This document shows, piece by piece, positions 25,700 to 34,488 of a DNA stretch of 64,000 nt. The stretch is from Blautia_A aquisgranensis (lineage in GTDB: Bacteria > Bacillota > Clostridia > Lachnospirales > Lachnospiraceae): positions 1 to 64,000 of the forward strand of contig NZ_JBBMEJ010000015.1 in NCBI RefSeq assembly GCF_040096615.1. Reading direction: 5' to 3'. The position numbers were made by a program, and so were the translations under genes. Every line of letters begins with the position of its first letter. The first letter of the stretch is position 1. Under the pieces are notes generated by a model. It had not been told where the DNA came from and did no database searches. It saw only the letters and a program-made list of their open reading frames with translations.

Positions 25700-25742
25700 A
25701 AAAAGCAGGATTTTCCTCATTCGCGGATATCCTGCTTTTTTA
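25700..25742 (+). terminator. Terminator of the AraC regulator gene
   Basis: Hairpin AAAAAGCAGGAT / ATCCTGCTTTTTT right after the stop codon. Confidence 0.9.
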
Positions 25743-26072
25743 AAGAATTGCTTCCCGTTTTTCACGGGCTACGTTCATGTCTTAAGAATACACGCTACTC
25801 TTCTGTATGAGAAAAAAGTCGGCATGACAGATCTTCTACATGAAAAAGCTCTAACTATCAAAGGGATTCCACGGTTGCATAGAACTCTGCTTACGAAATG
25901 CCTGTGCGCTGCACCGGAACATGCAGCAGACAATATGATAATACAGAAAACATTCCGGCCGCAAAGCCATCCAAATCTTTTCTGTTTGTCTTATTCTAAC
26001 AAAATTCAACTTAATATGCAAGAAATTTCAGAACATTTCGCTCTCCATATTCCGACGGCAAAATCCCATTTC
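25743..26072. other. Intergenic stretch without recognised features
   Basis: About 330 bases between the AraC terminator and the recQ stop. Reading frames across it have no credible start or domain. I see no tRNA or clear riboswitch. Confidence 0.6.
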
Positions 26073-27902
26073 CTACATATTCTGCACCGCATCAATAAAC
26101 CTTTTTCCGTATTTTTCGTATTTATGTGCACCTACTCCTGTCACATTCAGCATTTCTTCTTCGTTTTTCGGCTTCAGGATACACATGTGTACGAGGGTTT
26201 TGTCGGAAAATACCATATAGGGAGGGATTTTTTCCTCTCTGGCGATCTCCAGGCGGAGGGCACGAAGCTTCTGGAAAAGCGGTTCATCCTGCTCGCCAAG
26301 CTCTCCTGCACTTGCCTTTGAAAGACGGCTGCGTTTTTCTTTTTTGCGGACCTCCTGTTCTTTCGGAAGCTTCATGGTGATGTGAGCGTTATCCTCCAGC
26401 AACTCTTTTGAAGAAATAGTAAGCTTCACGATCGTATATCCGTCGTCCGATAGATGCAGATATCCTCTCAGCACCAGATAATTAAAGATCTGTCTCAGCT
26501 TATGTGCCGGCATCTTCGCACAGACACCGTATGAAGGATTTTCTTCCATATGATACTGACGGATCTTTGCCGTAGAGGCTCCACGCAGCGTATCCAGGAT
26601 CACATTGATCCCATACCGCTGCCCGCAGTTCTCCACGCAACGCACCATAGCCGCCGCTTCTTCTGCCACATCGTACTCCTCGAATTCAGTCTGACAGTTC
26701 AGACAGTTTCCGCAGTAGCTTTTTCCATATTCTCCAAAATATTTCAGAATGTATTCTCTGAGACAGTCATGAGTAAAGCAGTAAAAAGTCATCTGTTTTA
26801 ACCGCTCCTGATCACGTTCCCGGACAAGACGCCAGGTGGCTGCATCCATCTCCTGATTGTCCTGGCTTCGCTCAATAAGATACTGGTTCGTCACCACATC
26901 CTTTCCGCTGTAGAGCAGGATACACTCTGCCGGATCTCCGTCACGCCCTGCGCGGCCTGCCTCCTGGTAATAGCCTTCCATGTTTTTTGGCATATTGTAG
27001 TGGATCACATAACGCACATCCGACTTGTCGATTCCCATTCCGAAAGCATTGGTTGCTACCATCACATGACACCGATCATAAATAAAATCATCCTGATTAT
27101 TCCGGCGCTCCTCATCCGAAAGTCCGGCGTGATATCTGGTGGCGGAGATTCTATCACGGATCAGCTTCTCCGAAACCTCCTCTACAAGTTTCCTCGTCAG
27201 GCAGTAGATAATGCCGCTATCATCCGGATGCTCCATTACATAGTCATGAACTTCTTTATATTTATCCTTCGGCGTTTTTACCGCAAAGTAAAGATTCTCC
27301 CGGTCAAATCCTGTTGTCGTGCAAAAAGGATCCTGAAGTCCCAGAAGTCTTGCAATATCCTCTCTGACCTCTTTGGTTGCAGTTGCCGTAAATGCACTGA
27401 TCACCGGTCTTTTAGGAAGCAGTTCTATAAACTCAGCGATTTTGAGATAGCTTGGCCGGAAATCCTGTCCCCACTGCGACACGCAGTGTGCCTCATCCAC
27501 TGCGATCATGGAAATTTCCACATTTCGCGCAAAATCCAGAAATGCCTCCGTGGTAAGACGTTCCGGAGCAACATAAATAATAGGATACCTGCCAGCTTTT
27601 GCATAGCGCAAAGCAGTGAAATACTGTCCCTGTGTCAGCGAGCTGTTCAGATACGCTGCCGAGATACCCGCCTGATTCAGGCTTCGCACCTGATCCTTCA
27701 TAAGAGAGATCAGCGGTGAGATCACCAGTGTAATCCCTTTCATCATCAGCGCCGGTACCTGATAGCAGATAGATTTTCCTGCTCCCGTCGGCATTACAGC
27801 CAGAACATCTCTTCCCTCCAGAAGTGCATCGATCACTGTCTCCTGACCTTCTCTGAAAGTATCATACCCGAAATGGGTCTTTAAAAGTTCCTGTTTCGTC
27901 AT
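26073..27902 (-). CDS. recQ: ATP-dependent DNA helicase RecQ
   Basis: A 3'-5' superfamily 2 helicase for recombination and fork repair. It has 609 residues with motif I MPTGAGKSICYQVPAL, DEAH box VDEAHCVSQWGQDFRP, motif VI YYQEAGRAGRDG, a zinc-binding domain (C of HDCLREY and CGNCLNC), a winged-helix RQC region, and a C-terminal HRDC domain (LRLEIAREEKIPPYMVFSDKTL). It is monocistronic. Confidence 0.95.
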   Translation of the reverse strand: MTKQELLKTHFGYDTFREGQETVIDALLEGRDVLAVMPTGAGKSICYQVPALMMKGITLVISPLISLMKDQVRSLNQAGISAAYLNSSLTQGQYFTALRYAKAGRYPIIYVAPERLTTEAFLDFARNVEISMIAVDEAHCVSQWGQDFRPSYLKIAEFIELLPKRPVISAFTATATKEVREDIARLLGLQDPFCTTTGFDRENLYFAVKTPKDKYKEVHDYVMEHPDDSGIIYCLTRKLVEEVSEKLIRDRISATRYHAGLSDEERRNNQDDFIYDRCHVMVATNAFGMGIDKSDVRYVIHYNMPKNMEGYYQEAGRAGRDGDPAECILLYSGKDVVTNQYLIERSQDNQEMDAATWRLVRERDQERLKQMTFYCFTHDCLREYILKYFGEYGKSYCGNCLNCQTEFEEYDVAEEAAAMVRCVENCGQRYGINVILDTLRGASTAKIRQYHMEENPSYGVCAKMPAHKLRQIFNYLVLRGYLHLSDDGYTIVKLTISSKELLEDNAHITMKLPKEQEVRKKEKRSRLSKASAGELGEQDEPLFQKLRALRLEIAREEKIPPYMVFSDKTLVHMCILKPKNEEEMLNVTGVGAHKYEKYGKRFIDAVQNM

Positions 27903-28138
27903 ATATCGACATGATCCTTTCCTTTTCTGTGTGCGGATATTCGGATCCGCCTGTTTTCTTTTTATAAAAATCCCCAGTGTTTTCTGAATATTTTATTTTA
28001 TCATATTTTCACAGCAATTTCCAATTTCCTTTCCGGCTTAGTATTTTTTCCGATTGACAAACAGACATTTTCCACTTACCATAATTTATAAATATCTGTA
28101 ATCTTATATCATTTAACTTTTAACTAACGAGGTTGAAA

Positions 28139-28726
28139 ATGGCCGAAAGTCTTGATCTGAATCAGCTATCTAAAAGTACCAAAACCAAATATCGCCTGGC
28201 GCACGCCATGAAGGAATGTATGAAAACCACTTCCGTAGAAAATATCACCGTGAAACAGATCACTGAAAAATGCGGCATTACCAGACAGACTTTTTACCGG
28301 AACTTTCTGGATAAATATGATCTCATCAACTGGTATTTTGATATACTTCTCGCGAAATCTTTTGAACATATGGGGCAGGGAAAAACGGTTTATGACGCTC
28401 TGGTCAAGAAATTCTCTTACATCGAAGAAGAACGTAATTTTTTCGCAGCCGCTTTCCGCTATGATGAGCAGAATTCTCTTCGCCAGCATGATTTTGAACT
28501 GATTCTTCAGTTTTATGAGCATCTGATTTGTGAAAAAACTGGCAAACTTCCCGACAAAAATATCCATTATCTTCTGGAGATGTACTGCCAGAGTTCTATC
28601 TATATGACAGTCCGGTGGGTGACCGGTGCCTTAAGCTTTTCTCCTACTGAGCTTGCCTCTGTTCTGGTAGATGCAATGCCTGCAAAGCTTTCGGAGCTTT
28701 TTATCTCTCTTGAGATTCTGAGCTGA
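28139..28726 (+). CDS. TetR family regulator, DhaS-like
   Basis: A 195-residue regulator. The N-terminal helix-turn-helix ITVKQITEKCGITRQTFYRNFLDKYDLI resembles the DhaS group, members of which control dihydroxyacetone kinase or related C3 metabolism. I chose the ATG at 28139, with GAGG six bases upstream, over a TTG two codons earlier. It sits directly upstream of the lactaldehyde reductase gene but is separated from it by a terminator, so it may regulate that gene without being co-transcribed. Confidence 0.82.
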   Translation: MAESLDLNQLSKSTKTKYRLAHAMKECMKTTSVENITVKQITEKCGITRQTFYRNFLDKYDLINWYFDILLAKSFEHMGQGKTVYDALVKKFSYIEEERNFFAAAFRYDEQNSLRQHDFELILQFYEHLICEKTGKLPDKNIHYLLEMYCQSSIYMTVRWVTGALSFSPTELASVLVDAMPAKLSELFISLEILS

Positions 28727-28755
28727 TTTTTCCCGGGTCATACTTTAATAAATTC

Positions 28756-28806
28756 AGAAAGTTACAGAAAACGTTACACTTAACGACTTCTGTAACTTTC
28801 TTTTTT
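28756..28806 (+). terminator. Terminator of the TetR-type gene
   Basis: Hairpin GAAAGTTACAGAA / TTCTGTAACTTTC followed by TTTTTT. Confidence 0.9.
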
Positions 28807-28822
28807 CGTGCAAAATTGTTAA

Positions 28823-28828
28823 TATAAT
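28823..28828 (+). promoter_or_regulatory. Candidate -10 of the fucO promoter
   Basis: TATAAT at 28823-28828 lies 45 bases before the fucO ATG. No good -35 is present, and the -35 zone overlaps the T-tract of the preceding terminator, which may mean activator control. Confidence 0.4.
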
Positions 28829-28872
28829 AACAAAGATATGGCGTATGAAACGCAGAAAGGAATGTCACAATC

Positions 28873-30018
28873 ATGGCAAACAGAATCAATTTAAACGGAA
28901 CTTCCTATCACGGAGCAGGTGCGATCGCCGAAATCGCAAACGAAGCAAAAGCACATGCATTCAAAAAAGCATTTGTATGCTCCGACCCTGATCTGATCAA
29001 ATTCCATGTTACAAGCAAAGTAACTGATATTCTCGAGAAAAACGGACTGGAATACGAGATCTACTCTGATATCAAAGCAAATCCTACTATTCAGAACGTA
29101 CAGCACGGCGTAGAATCCTTCAAAAAATCCGGTGCAGATTATATCATCGCAATCGGCGGTGGCTCTTCCATGGATACCTCCAAAGCGATCGGAATCATCA
29201 TCGCAAACCCGGAATTTGAGGATGTAAGAAGTCTTGAGGGTACTGCTCCTACAAAGAATCCTTGTGTTCCGATCATTGCAGTTCCTACAACAGCAGGTAC
29301 AGCCGCTGAGGTTACGATCAACTACGTTATCACAGACGTTGAGAAAAAACGTAAATTTGTATGTGTTGACCCACATGATATGCCGATCATCGCAGTTGTT
29401 GACCCGGAGATGATGTCCTCCATGCCAAAAGGTCTGACCGCTTCCACAGGTATGGATGCCCTGACACATGCTATTGAAGGATATACAACAAAAGCAGCAT
29501 GGGAAATGACAGATATGTTCCATCTGAAAGCAATCGAGCTGATCTCCAAATCTCTTCGTGGTGCTGTTGAAAACACCAAAGAAGGACGTGAGGGAATGGC
29601 TCTTGGACAGTATATCGCAGGTATGGGCTTCTCTAATGTAGGTCTTGGTATTGCACATTCCATGGCTCACACTCTGGGCGCTGTTTACGATACTCCACAT
29701 GGTGTTGCATGTGCTATGATGCTTCCGATCGTTATGGAGTACAATCAGGAATGCACCGGTGAGAAATACCGTGAGATTGCACGTGCAATGGGTGTTGAAA
29801 ATGTAGATTCCATGGCACAGGAAGAATACAGAAAAGCAGCTATTGATGCTGTCAGAAAACTTTCTGTTGATGTGGGAATTCCTACCAAACTGGAAGCTAT
29901 CAAAGAAGAGGATCTTACATTCCTTGCAGAATCCGCTCATGCAGATGCCTGTGCACCTGGAAACCCGAAGGATGCAAGCGTAGAGGATCTGAAAGCTCTG
30001 TTCAGAAAGATCATGTGA
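28873..30018 (+). CDS. fucO: Lactaldehyde reductase (iron-dependent alcohol dehydrogenase)
   Basis: Reduces L-lactaldehyde from the fuculose-phosphate aldolase to 1,2-propanediol with NADH. The 381-residue group III Fe-dependent dehydrogenase closely follows the E. coli FucO sequence as I recall it, including MANRINLN at the start, the AIGGGSSMDT cofactor loop, the long VCVDPHDMP block and YIAGMGFSNVGLGIAHSMAH. Iron ligands fall at Asp and His of MDALTHAIEG and the histidines of IAHSMAHTLGAVYDTPHG. It supplies the propanediol consumed by the adjacent microcompartment. No encapsulation peptide is visible, so it is probably cytosolic. Confidence 0.92.
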   Translation: MANRINLNGTSYHGAGAIAEIANEAKAHAFKKAFVCSDPDLIKFHVTSKVTDILEKNGLEYEIYSDIKANPTIQNVQHGVESFKKSGADYIIAIGGGSSMDTSKAIGIIIANPEFEDVRSLEGTAPTKNPCVPIIAVPTTAGTAAEVTINYVITDVEKKRKFVCVDPHDMPIIAVVDPEMMSSMPKGLTASTGMDALTHAIEGYTTKAAWEMTDMFHLKAIELISKSLRGAVENTKEGREGMALGQYIAGMGFSNVGLGIAHSMAHTLGAVYDTPHGVACAMMLPIVMEYNQECTGEKYREIARAMGVENVDSMAQEEYRKAAIDAVRKLSVDVGIPTKLEAIKEEDLTFLAESAHADACAPGNPKDASVEDLKALFRKIM

Positions 30019-30081
30019 TCAAAGTACGAGCAGAAGCGAATTTTCGCTATTTATCCTTAAGTAAATAACTGCTTCGCATTT

Positions 30082-30169
30082 TATCAGGAAACATTTATGT
30101 CCTCCTGATACAGGCAAGTCCCTGAAACACTGCTCATTGCTCTTCGCAGTCTCTCATAGGACTTGCCTG
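30082..30169. other. Tandem hairpins downstream of fucO
   Basis: TATCAGGA (30082-30089) pairs with TCCTGATA (30103-30110). Immediately after, CAGGCAAGTCC (from 30111) pairs with GGACTTGCCTG (ending 30169) around a loop of about 37 bases. Neither has a T-tract. They could stabilise the 3' end of the fucO mRNA or form part of a small RNA. Confidence 0.5.
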
Positions 30170-30176
30170 ATTCTCT

Positions 30177-30229
30177 AAAAAAAGAACAGGTTATGAATAT
30201 CACACGCCTTCATAACCTGTTCTTTTTAT
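30177..30229. terminator. Bidirectional terminator between fucO and the PduO-HbpS gene
   Basis: Hairpin AAAAAAAGAACAGGTTATGAA / TTCATAACCTGTTCTTTTT separates two convergent genes and marks the 3' end of the microcompartment cluster. Confidence 0.92.
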
Positions 30230-30271
30230 ATTCATGTTTTCTTGTCTGTTTTATTATCCGCTTATCTGATC

Positions 30272-31486
30272 TTACAGTACATCCTTCAGAATCTGCAGTC
30301 CATACTCCGCAAGGCTGTTATCTTCTTCTCCTGTACCACCGCTGATACCAAGACCACCAATGATCGTATCACCGACTTTCAGAGGAACGCCACCTCCGAA
30401 GATCACAATGTTATCACTCATCTTACCAAGCCCGTAAAATGTCTGACCCGGCTGTGTGAGCCTGGAAAGCTCCATAGTGGACATCTTCACTGCAACCGAT
30501 GTGTAAGCCTTCTTCATAGCCACATCAAAGCTTACCAGATAAGAACCATCCATCACATGGACTGCAACAGGATTTCCGTCAGGTCCGCATACCGCGATCA
30601 CAGAAGGCTTATTCCTACGCAGTGCTTCCTGCTCGATCTTCTCGATCAGACGCTTGGCCGAATCCAGTGTGATACGTCCCTGAATTCCCATACGTCTCAG
30701 CACTTCCTGGATCATCGCTGTATTCACTGCCATACTGTCATTCTGTGCCATAGCTGTACTTCCTCCTGCTGTCGCTGTTACCGCCTGCTGTTCCGGTACG
30801 TTTTCCTGCTGTACCGGCATCTGCTGACTCTGAGCCGCTGTAAATGATGGCGCTGCGTTCTGTGTATGTACATTCTCTGCATTCAGATCATTGGCTGTTT
30901 TTCCAGAATTTTCTGCTGCGGCTGTTTCTGACTCCACCACAGTTTTCTGTTCTTCGGCCAGATCTTCTTTCTTCTCTGAAGCTTTCACAACATCCACATA
31001 TCTCGCCAGCACATAAAAATAATCTGACAGACGATTCATATATTTCTTGGCTCCGGTATCCGATCCAAATTTCACACTGACCAGTGCAAGCTCTCTCTCA
31101 GCCCTCCGTGCCACTGCCCGGGTCACATCAATCTCAGCAGCAGCGCGAGAATCCCCCGGCAGAATCGGAAGCCTGGCCCCCTGAAAAACCTCCTCCATAC
31201 GCCGGATCTCCTCCTCCAGAAGCTCCGTCCTGTCTTCACTGATCTTAAACTCCCGGTTATAAGGATCCGAAACGCCATCTATGATCTTTTTTAACGTATC
31301 CTGGATCTTTTCCAGCATCCGGATAATATCCCCATCCTTAACCAGAACCCGGATCAGCCCGATATGACTGCAAAGTTCCTCCACAGACCCCATCAGACAA
31401 ATCCTGTCATCCGACTTAGACACATTCTTCGTATGGGAAAGATCCGTCATCCCCTTATCACCATACCCGGTATAAACCTCCATCAC
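30272..31486 (-). CDS. pduO: PduO-type cobalamin adenosyltransferase fused to HbpS/GlcG domain
   Basis: 404 residues in two domains. Residues 1-175 resemble the PduO ATP:cob(I)alamin adenosyltransferase (YTGYGDKGMTDL near the N-terminus, VTRAVARRAERELALV, YMNRLSDYFYVLARY). The C-terminal 145 residues are an HbpS/GlcG domain (GNPVAVHVMDGSY, GGGVPL, GGLGISGG). A Gln/Pro/Ala-rich linker joins them and ends in an amphipathic segment (MIQEVLRRMG) like the cargo helices of this locus. The usual DELN motif reads VEELC, so adenosyltransferase activity is uncertain. Its presence is odd because the dehydratase here is B12-independent; the domain may have another role. It is the last gene of the cluster. 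Confidence 0.82.
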   Translation of the reverse strand: MMEVYTGYGDKGMTDLSHTKNVSKSDDRICLMGSVEELCSHIGLIRVLVKDGDIIRMLEKIQDTLKKIIDGVSDPYNREFKISEDRTELLEEEIRRMEEVFQGARLPILPGDSRAAAEIDVTRAVARRAERELALVSVKFGSDTGAKKYMNRLSDYFYVLARYVDVVKASEKKEDLAEEQKTVVESETAAAENSGKTANDLNAENVHTQNAAPSFTAAQSQQMPVQQENVPEQQAVTATAGGSTAMAQNDSMAVNTAMIQEVLRRMGIQGRITLDSAKRLIEKIEQEALRRNKPSVIAVCGPDGNPVAVHVMDGSYLVSFDVAMKKAYTSVAVKMSTMELSRLTQPGQTFYGLGKMSDNIVIFGGGVPLKVGDTIIGGLGISGGTGEEDNSLAEYGLQILKDVL

Positions 31487-31865
31487 AGTTCAACCTCCCA
31501 GTAAAAATCCTCTCGATCCCTTTTCACAATCCCCGACTGACGTGTTGCACACAACCTCTCACATCTAAATACGCTCCACCTAACTACATACAGCGTCACA
31601 CATCCACAATACGCTCGTCAAACCAGGCGCGACGTTTACAAACGCGCCCCAGCCAATAACGCTACACAGCCAAGGCGCCAACGGCGCCACCTCGGCACAA
31701 CGTCCAGTCTTCAACAAACGAAGCATACAGACACAAGTCAACAACTTACCGTCCACAACTGTCAGGCACTCTAAAAAAAGCCCGAAGGGTGTGCAGAGGG
31801 TCCGGGGCTTCGGACCCTTTGCTCTCCTCTGCGGTTTCAAATCTTCCCAAAACCTACACCAGTTC
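31487..31865. other. Non-coding, hairpin-rich gap between pduQ and pduO
   Basis: 379 bases with no credible gene. Minus-strand hairpins include GGCGCG...CGCGCC (near 31640-31662) and GGCGCC-AAC-GGCGCC (near 31673-31690). The composition is richer in CA and CG steps than the flanking genes. Functions are unknown; a structured leader or small RNA is possible. Confidence 0.5.
31774..31833 (-). terminator. Terminator or attenuator downstream of pduQ
   Basis: On the minus strand GGGTCCG pairs with CGGACCC, extended by GCAGA/TCTGC. Further on, AAGCCC in the loop can instead pair with GGGCTT right before a run of seven T. The two folds compete for the same bases, so the element may attenuate rather than simply terminate read-through into pduO. 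Confidence 0.6.
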
Positions 31866-33017
31866 TTAGAAAGACCACAACTTCGTGTAAATCTTAACAA
31901 TATCCTCTTTCTTAGGCACACGAGGATTAGCGACAGTACAAGCGTCAGCTAACGCCATATCTGCCATCTTATCAACCGCTGCAAAATAAGCATCCGGTGT
32001 GATAGCCTTCATCTCTTCGATAGTAAGAGGAATATTCATCTCTTTCTGCATAAACTGGATCCAGTTTACAAGAGATCTTACGCTCATAACCTCATTATAA
32101 TTGCTCAGTCCAAGAAGATGTGCAATATTGGAATATCTCTTTACAGCCGGAAGATATTCTTTCTGGCTTCTGCTGCGTTTATTGATATTCGCATTATACT
32201 CAACAATATGCGGCAGTAACATCGCATTTGCTCTTCCGTGAGGAATATGGAAAATAGCACCCAGCTGATGCGCCATGCTGTGTGTGATTCCAAGACCAGC
32301 TGCATTGAAAGAAAGTCCTGCCAGACAGGATGCTACATGCATTTTCTGTCTTGCATGCATATCATTTCCGTCAACATATGCACGGTACAGATATACACCA
32401 CAGATCTCGATTGCCTTCTCTGCAAGCGCGGAAGTAAACTCGTTATGGTTGATGCTGACATAAGACTCAATTGCATGTGTCAGAACATCCATACCTGTAT
32501 CTGCTGTAATAGCAGGCGGAACGCTTCTTACAAGCTCTGCATCCAGAATCGCTTCATCTGCTGTCAGGCTCTCTGAGATCAGAGGATATTTTACATGTGC
32601 CTCTGTATCATTTACAACAGCAAAGGATGTAACCTCTGAGCCTGTACCACTTGTTGTCGGAATGGCAACAAGGCCTACTTTTCCGTAGTTATTGATCTTC
32701 AGTGCAAATTCACGGATTGCTTTTGAAGAGTCAATGGCGGAACCGCCACCAACTGCAACGATTGCTTCCGGCTGATACTGAAGGAATTTTTTTACTCCCT
32801 CTGCAATCTTTCCTACCGGTGCATCCGGAACTACATCACAGAAAATATCAAATTCTTTTCCGCCGGCCTGTAAAGGCTTTGTGATCATATCGATCATTCC
32901 GCTTTTTACTACGAACGGATCTGTGATAACAAGAACTCTCTTGTATGGAATCTCTTTCAGTCGTCCAAGGGCATCGTCTCCAAAATGGATGGCTGTCTTC
33001 ATTTCAAATGTATTCAT
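31866..33017 (-). CDS. pduQ: 1-Propanol dehydrogenase PduQ-like (iron-dependent)
   Basis: A 383-residue Fe-dependent alcohol dehydrogenase, probably reducing propionaldehyde to 1-propanol and regenerating NAD+ for PduP. Motifs: AVGGGSAIDSSK cofactor loop, PTTSGTGSEVTSFAV, and the metal-site segments MDVLTHAIESYVS and ITHSMAHQLGAIFHIPHG. It differs clearly from the FucO-type enzyme encoded 2 kb away. No terminal encapsulation helix is obvious. It follows the DeoR gene by 72 bases in the same orientation. Confidence 0.9.
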   Translation of the reverse strand: MNTFEMKTAIHFGDDALGRLKEIPYKRVLVITDPFVVKSGMIDMITKPLQAGGKEFDIFCDVVPDAPVGKIAEGVKKFLQYQPEAIVAVGGGSAIDSSKAIREFALKINNYGKVGLVAIPTTSGTGSEVTSFAVVNDTEAHVKYPLISESLTADEAILDAELVRSVPPAITADTGMDVLTHAIESYVSINHNEFTSALAEKAIEICGVYLYRAYVDGNDMHARQKMHVASCLAGLSFNAAGLGITHSMAHQLGAIFHIPHGRANAMLLPHIVEYNANINKRSRSQKEYLPAVKRYSNIAHLLGLSNYNEVMSVRSLVNWIQFMQKEMNIPLTIEEMKAITPDAYFAAVDKMADMALADACTVANPRVPKKEDIVKIYTKLWSF

Positions 33018-33089
33018 AGAAATTGCTCCCTCTCGTCATACCGGATCACCGGACTCTTTTGTCTGCCTGTGACCGGATCTACGTTCAAC

Positions 33090-33854
33090 CTATTTCGGAT
33101 AAACGCACTCGATCTTATGCTCGCTGAAACGGCGAAGCCATTTCTCAGATGGTTTTTTGTCTGTGATCACCATCTCTATATCCCGCAGCTGTCCTGCCAC
33201 GGAAAAAGCAGTCTGATCGAATTTTGTGCTGTCTACCACCAGAATACGCATTTTTCCGGAACCGATCATGGCCTTCTTTGTTGTTCCGAAGGCTTCCTTG
33301 GACTCCATGATCCCCATTTCCTCGTTTAATGCCTTACAGGAAAAAATAACCTTGTCCACATAATAGGAACGGATGACTTCCTCCGTCCGTGCGCCAAGAA
33401 ATGCAAGATAGCCCTCTTTCATAACGCCGCCGGTGGAAATGATGTTCCATCCGGACACATCTGCAAGCTCAAGCAGGATCTCCATGGAATTTGTCACAAC
33501 TGTAAGGCGTTCTTTTTCTTTGAGAGCCTTTGCCACAAACACTGCTGTGGTACTGGCATCCAGAAAAATATGGTCTCCGTCATTCACCATGGAAGCTGCA
33601 AGCTCCGCCATCTTCTGTTTTCCCTGTACATTCTGGTTTTTACGAATGTTAAATGGTAAGTCAATGCCGACATCTTCATTGATCACCGCACCGCCGTAAC
33701 TCTTCGTGGCAAGTCCTTCTTTTTCCAGCTTGTCCAAATCACGGCGGATGGTTTCTTCTGAGACACTGTAAAGCTGGCTTAGTTCACTTACAACAACCCT
33801 TTTCTCTTCCTGTAATTTTTCGAGAATCAGATTTCTTCTTTCTAACGCTAGCAT
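33090..33854 (-). CDS. DeoR family transcriptional regulator
   Basis: A 254-residue repressor-type regulator: N-terminal winged helix (VSELSQLYSVSEETIRRDLDKLEKEG, residues about 20-45) and a C-terminal sugar-phosphate sensor domain with LDASTT, TNS and GG phosphate-contact motifs. AAAGGAGG lies upstream. Being embedded in the cluster, it probably controls the microcompartment genes in response to a phosphorylated sugar such as fuculose-1-phosphate or DHAP, an inference from position and family. Confidence 0.88.
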   Translation of the reverse strand: MLALERRNLILEKLQEEKRVVVSELSQLYSVSEETIRRDLDKLEKEGLATKSYGGAVINEDVGIDLPFNIRKNQNVQGKQKMAELAASMVNDGDHIFLDASTTAVFVAKALKEKERLTVVTNSMEILLELADVSGWNIISTGGVMKEGYLAFLGARTEEVIRSYYVDKVIFSCKALNEEMGIMESKEAFGTTKKAMIGSGKMRILVVDSTKFDQTAFSVAGQLRDIEMVITDKKPSEKWLRRFSEHKIECVYPK

Positions 33855-33923
33855 AAAATGCCTCCTTTTTCGGATGTCATTCGGGATATCCCATTACAGG
33901 ATATCCCGGTTAAACAGACAATA

Positions 33924-34472
33924 TTAAAGGATCGTATCGATCATTCTCTTGTCCGGATGAGCGATCACTGAGGAATCCATGTACATTCCTTTTTCAGCTA
34001 CGAGCTCTTTTGCTCTTTCGATTGAAGCCTCTACTGCAGAAACCTCACCTGTAAGGAGCATGTAGGATTTACCGCACATACCCTTTGCAATACGAAGCTC
34101 GATCAGATCAACGATTGCTGTCTTTGCAGCCTGATCTGCTGCCTCGATAATAGATGCTGCATCATAAGTTTCAAGAATTCCCAGTGCGCTGATCTCCTCA
34201 ACCTGTGTGGTTCCGTAGATAGCCGGGAAAATGGACTCATGTGGATTACCCAGTACGAAACTGTCAATGCATTTGTCCTCATATGTTGTTACCGCTGCAT
34301 CTACAGCAGCTTTAACCGCGCTTAAGTCTCCGGTGATAATTGCAATATATTTTCCCGGACATACTGTCTGCGCCTCCACGATCTCTACTTCAGATGTCTT
34401 AACCATGGCATCTGCTGCAGTGATACCAGCTGGTGTGGTTTTAAACTCAATCATTCCGATTGCTCTACTCAT
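33924..34472 (-). CDS. pduT: Microcompartment shell protein PduT (BMC-T with Fe-S site)
   Basis: A trimeric tandem-domain shell protein. Two BMC folds are visible (start MSRAIGMIEF, second repeat SALGILETYDAASIIEAADQAAK). The first repeat carries VCPGK with Cys38, the same position and context as the cysteine that binds the pore [4Fe-4S] cluster in Salmonella PduT. I chose the ATG at 34472 (182 residues) because it begins at the conserved BMC strand; an upstream start adds ten residues overlapping pduS. It follows pduS by 16 bases, and the two are thought to pass electrons across the shell. Confidence 0.93.
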   Translation of the reverse strand: MSRAIGMIEFKTTPAGITAADAMVKTSEVEIVEAQTVCPGKYIAIITGDLSAVKAAVDAAVTTYEDKCIDSFVLGNPHESIFPAIYGTTQVEEISALGILETYDAASIIEAADQAAKTAIVDLIELRIAKGMCGKSYMLLTGEVSAVEASIERAKELVAEKGMYMDSSVIAHPDKRMIDTIL

Positions 34473-34488
34473 TTTGTGCACGTCCTTT

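Noticed and set aside
25695..26321. 208-codon plus-strand frame after the AraC gene
   Set aside because: Begins at the terminator and overlaps recQ antisense; no domain or ribosome binding site.
31580..31921. 113-codon minus-strand frame in the pduQ-pduO gap
   Set aside because: It starts inside pduQ, runs through the terminator, and has no recognisable domain.
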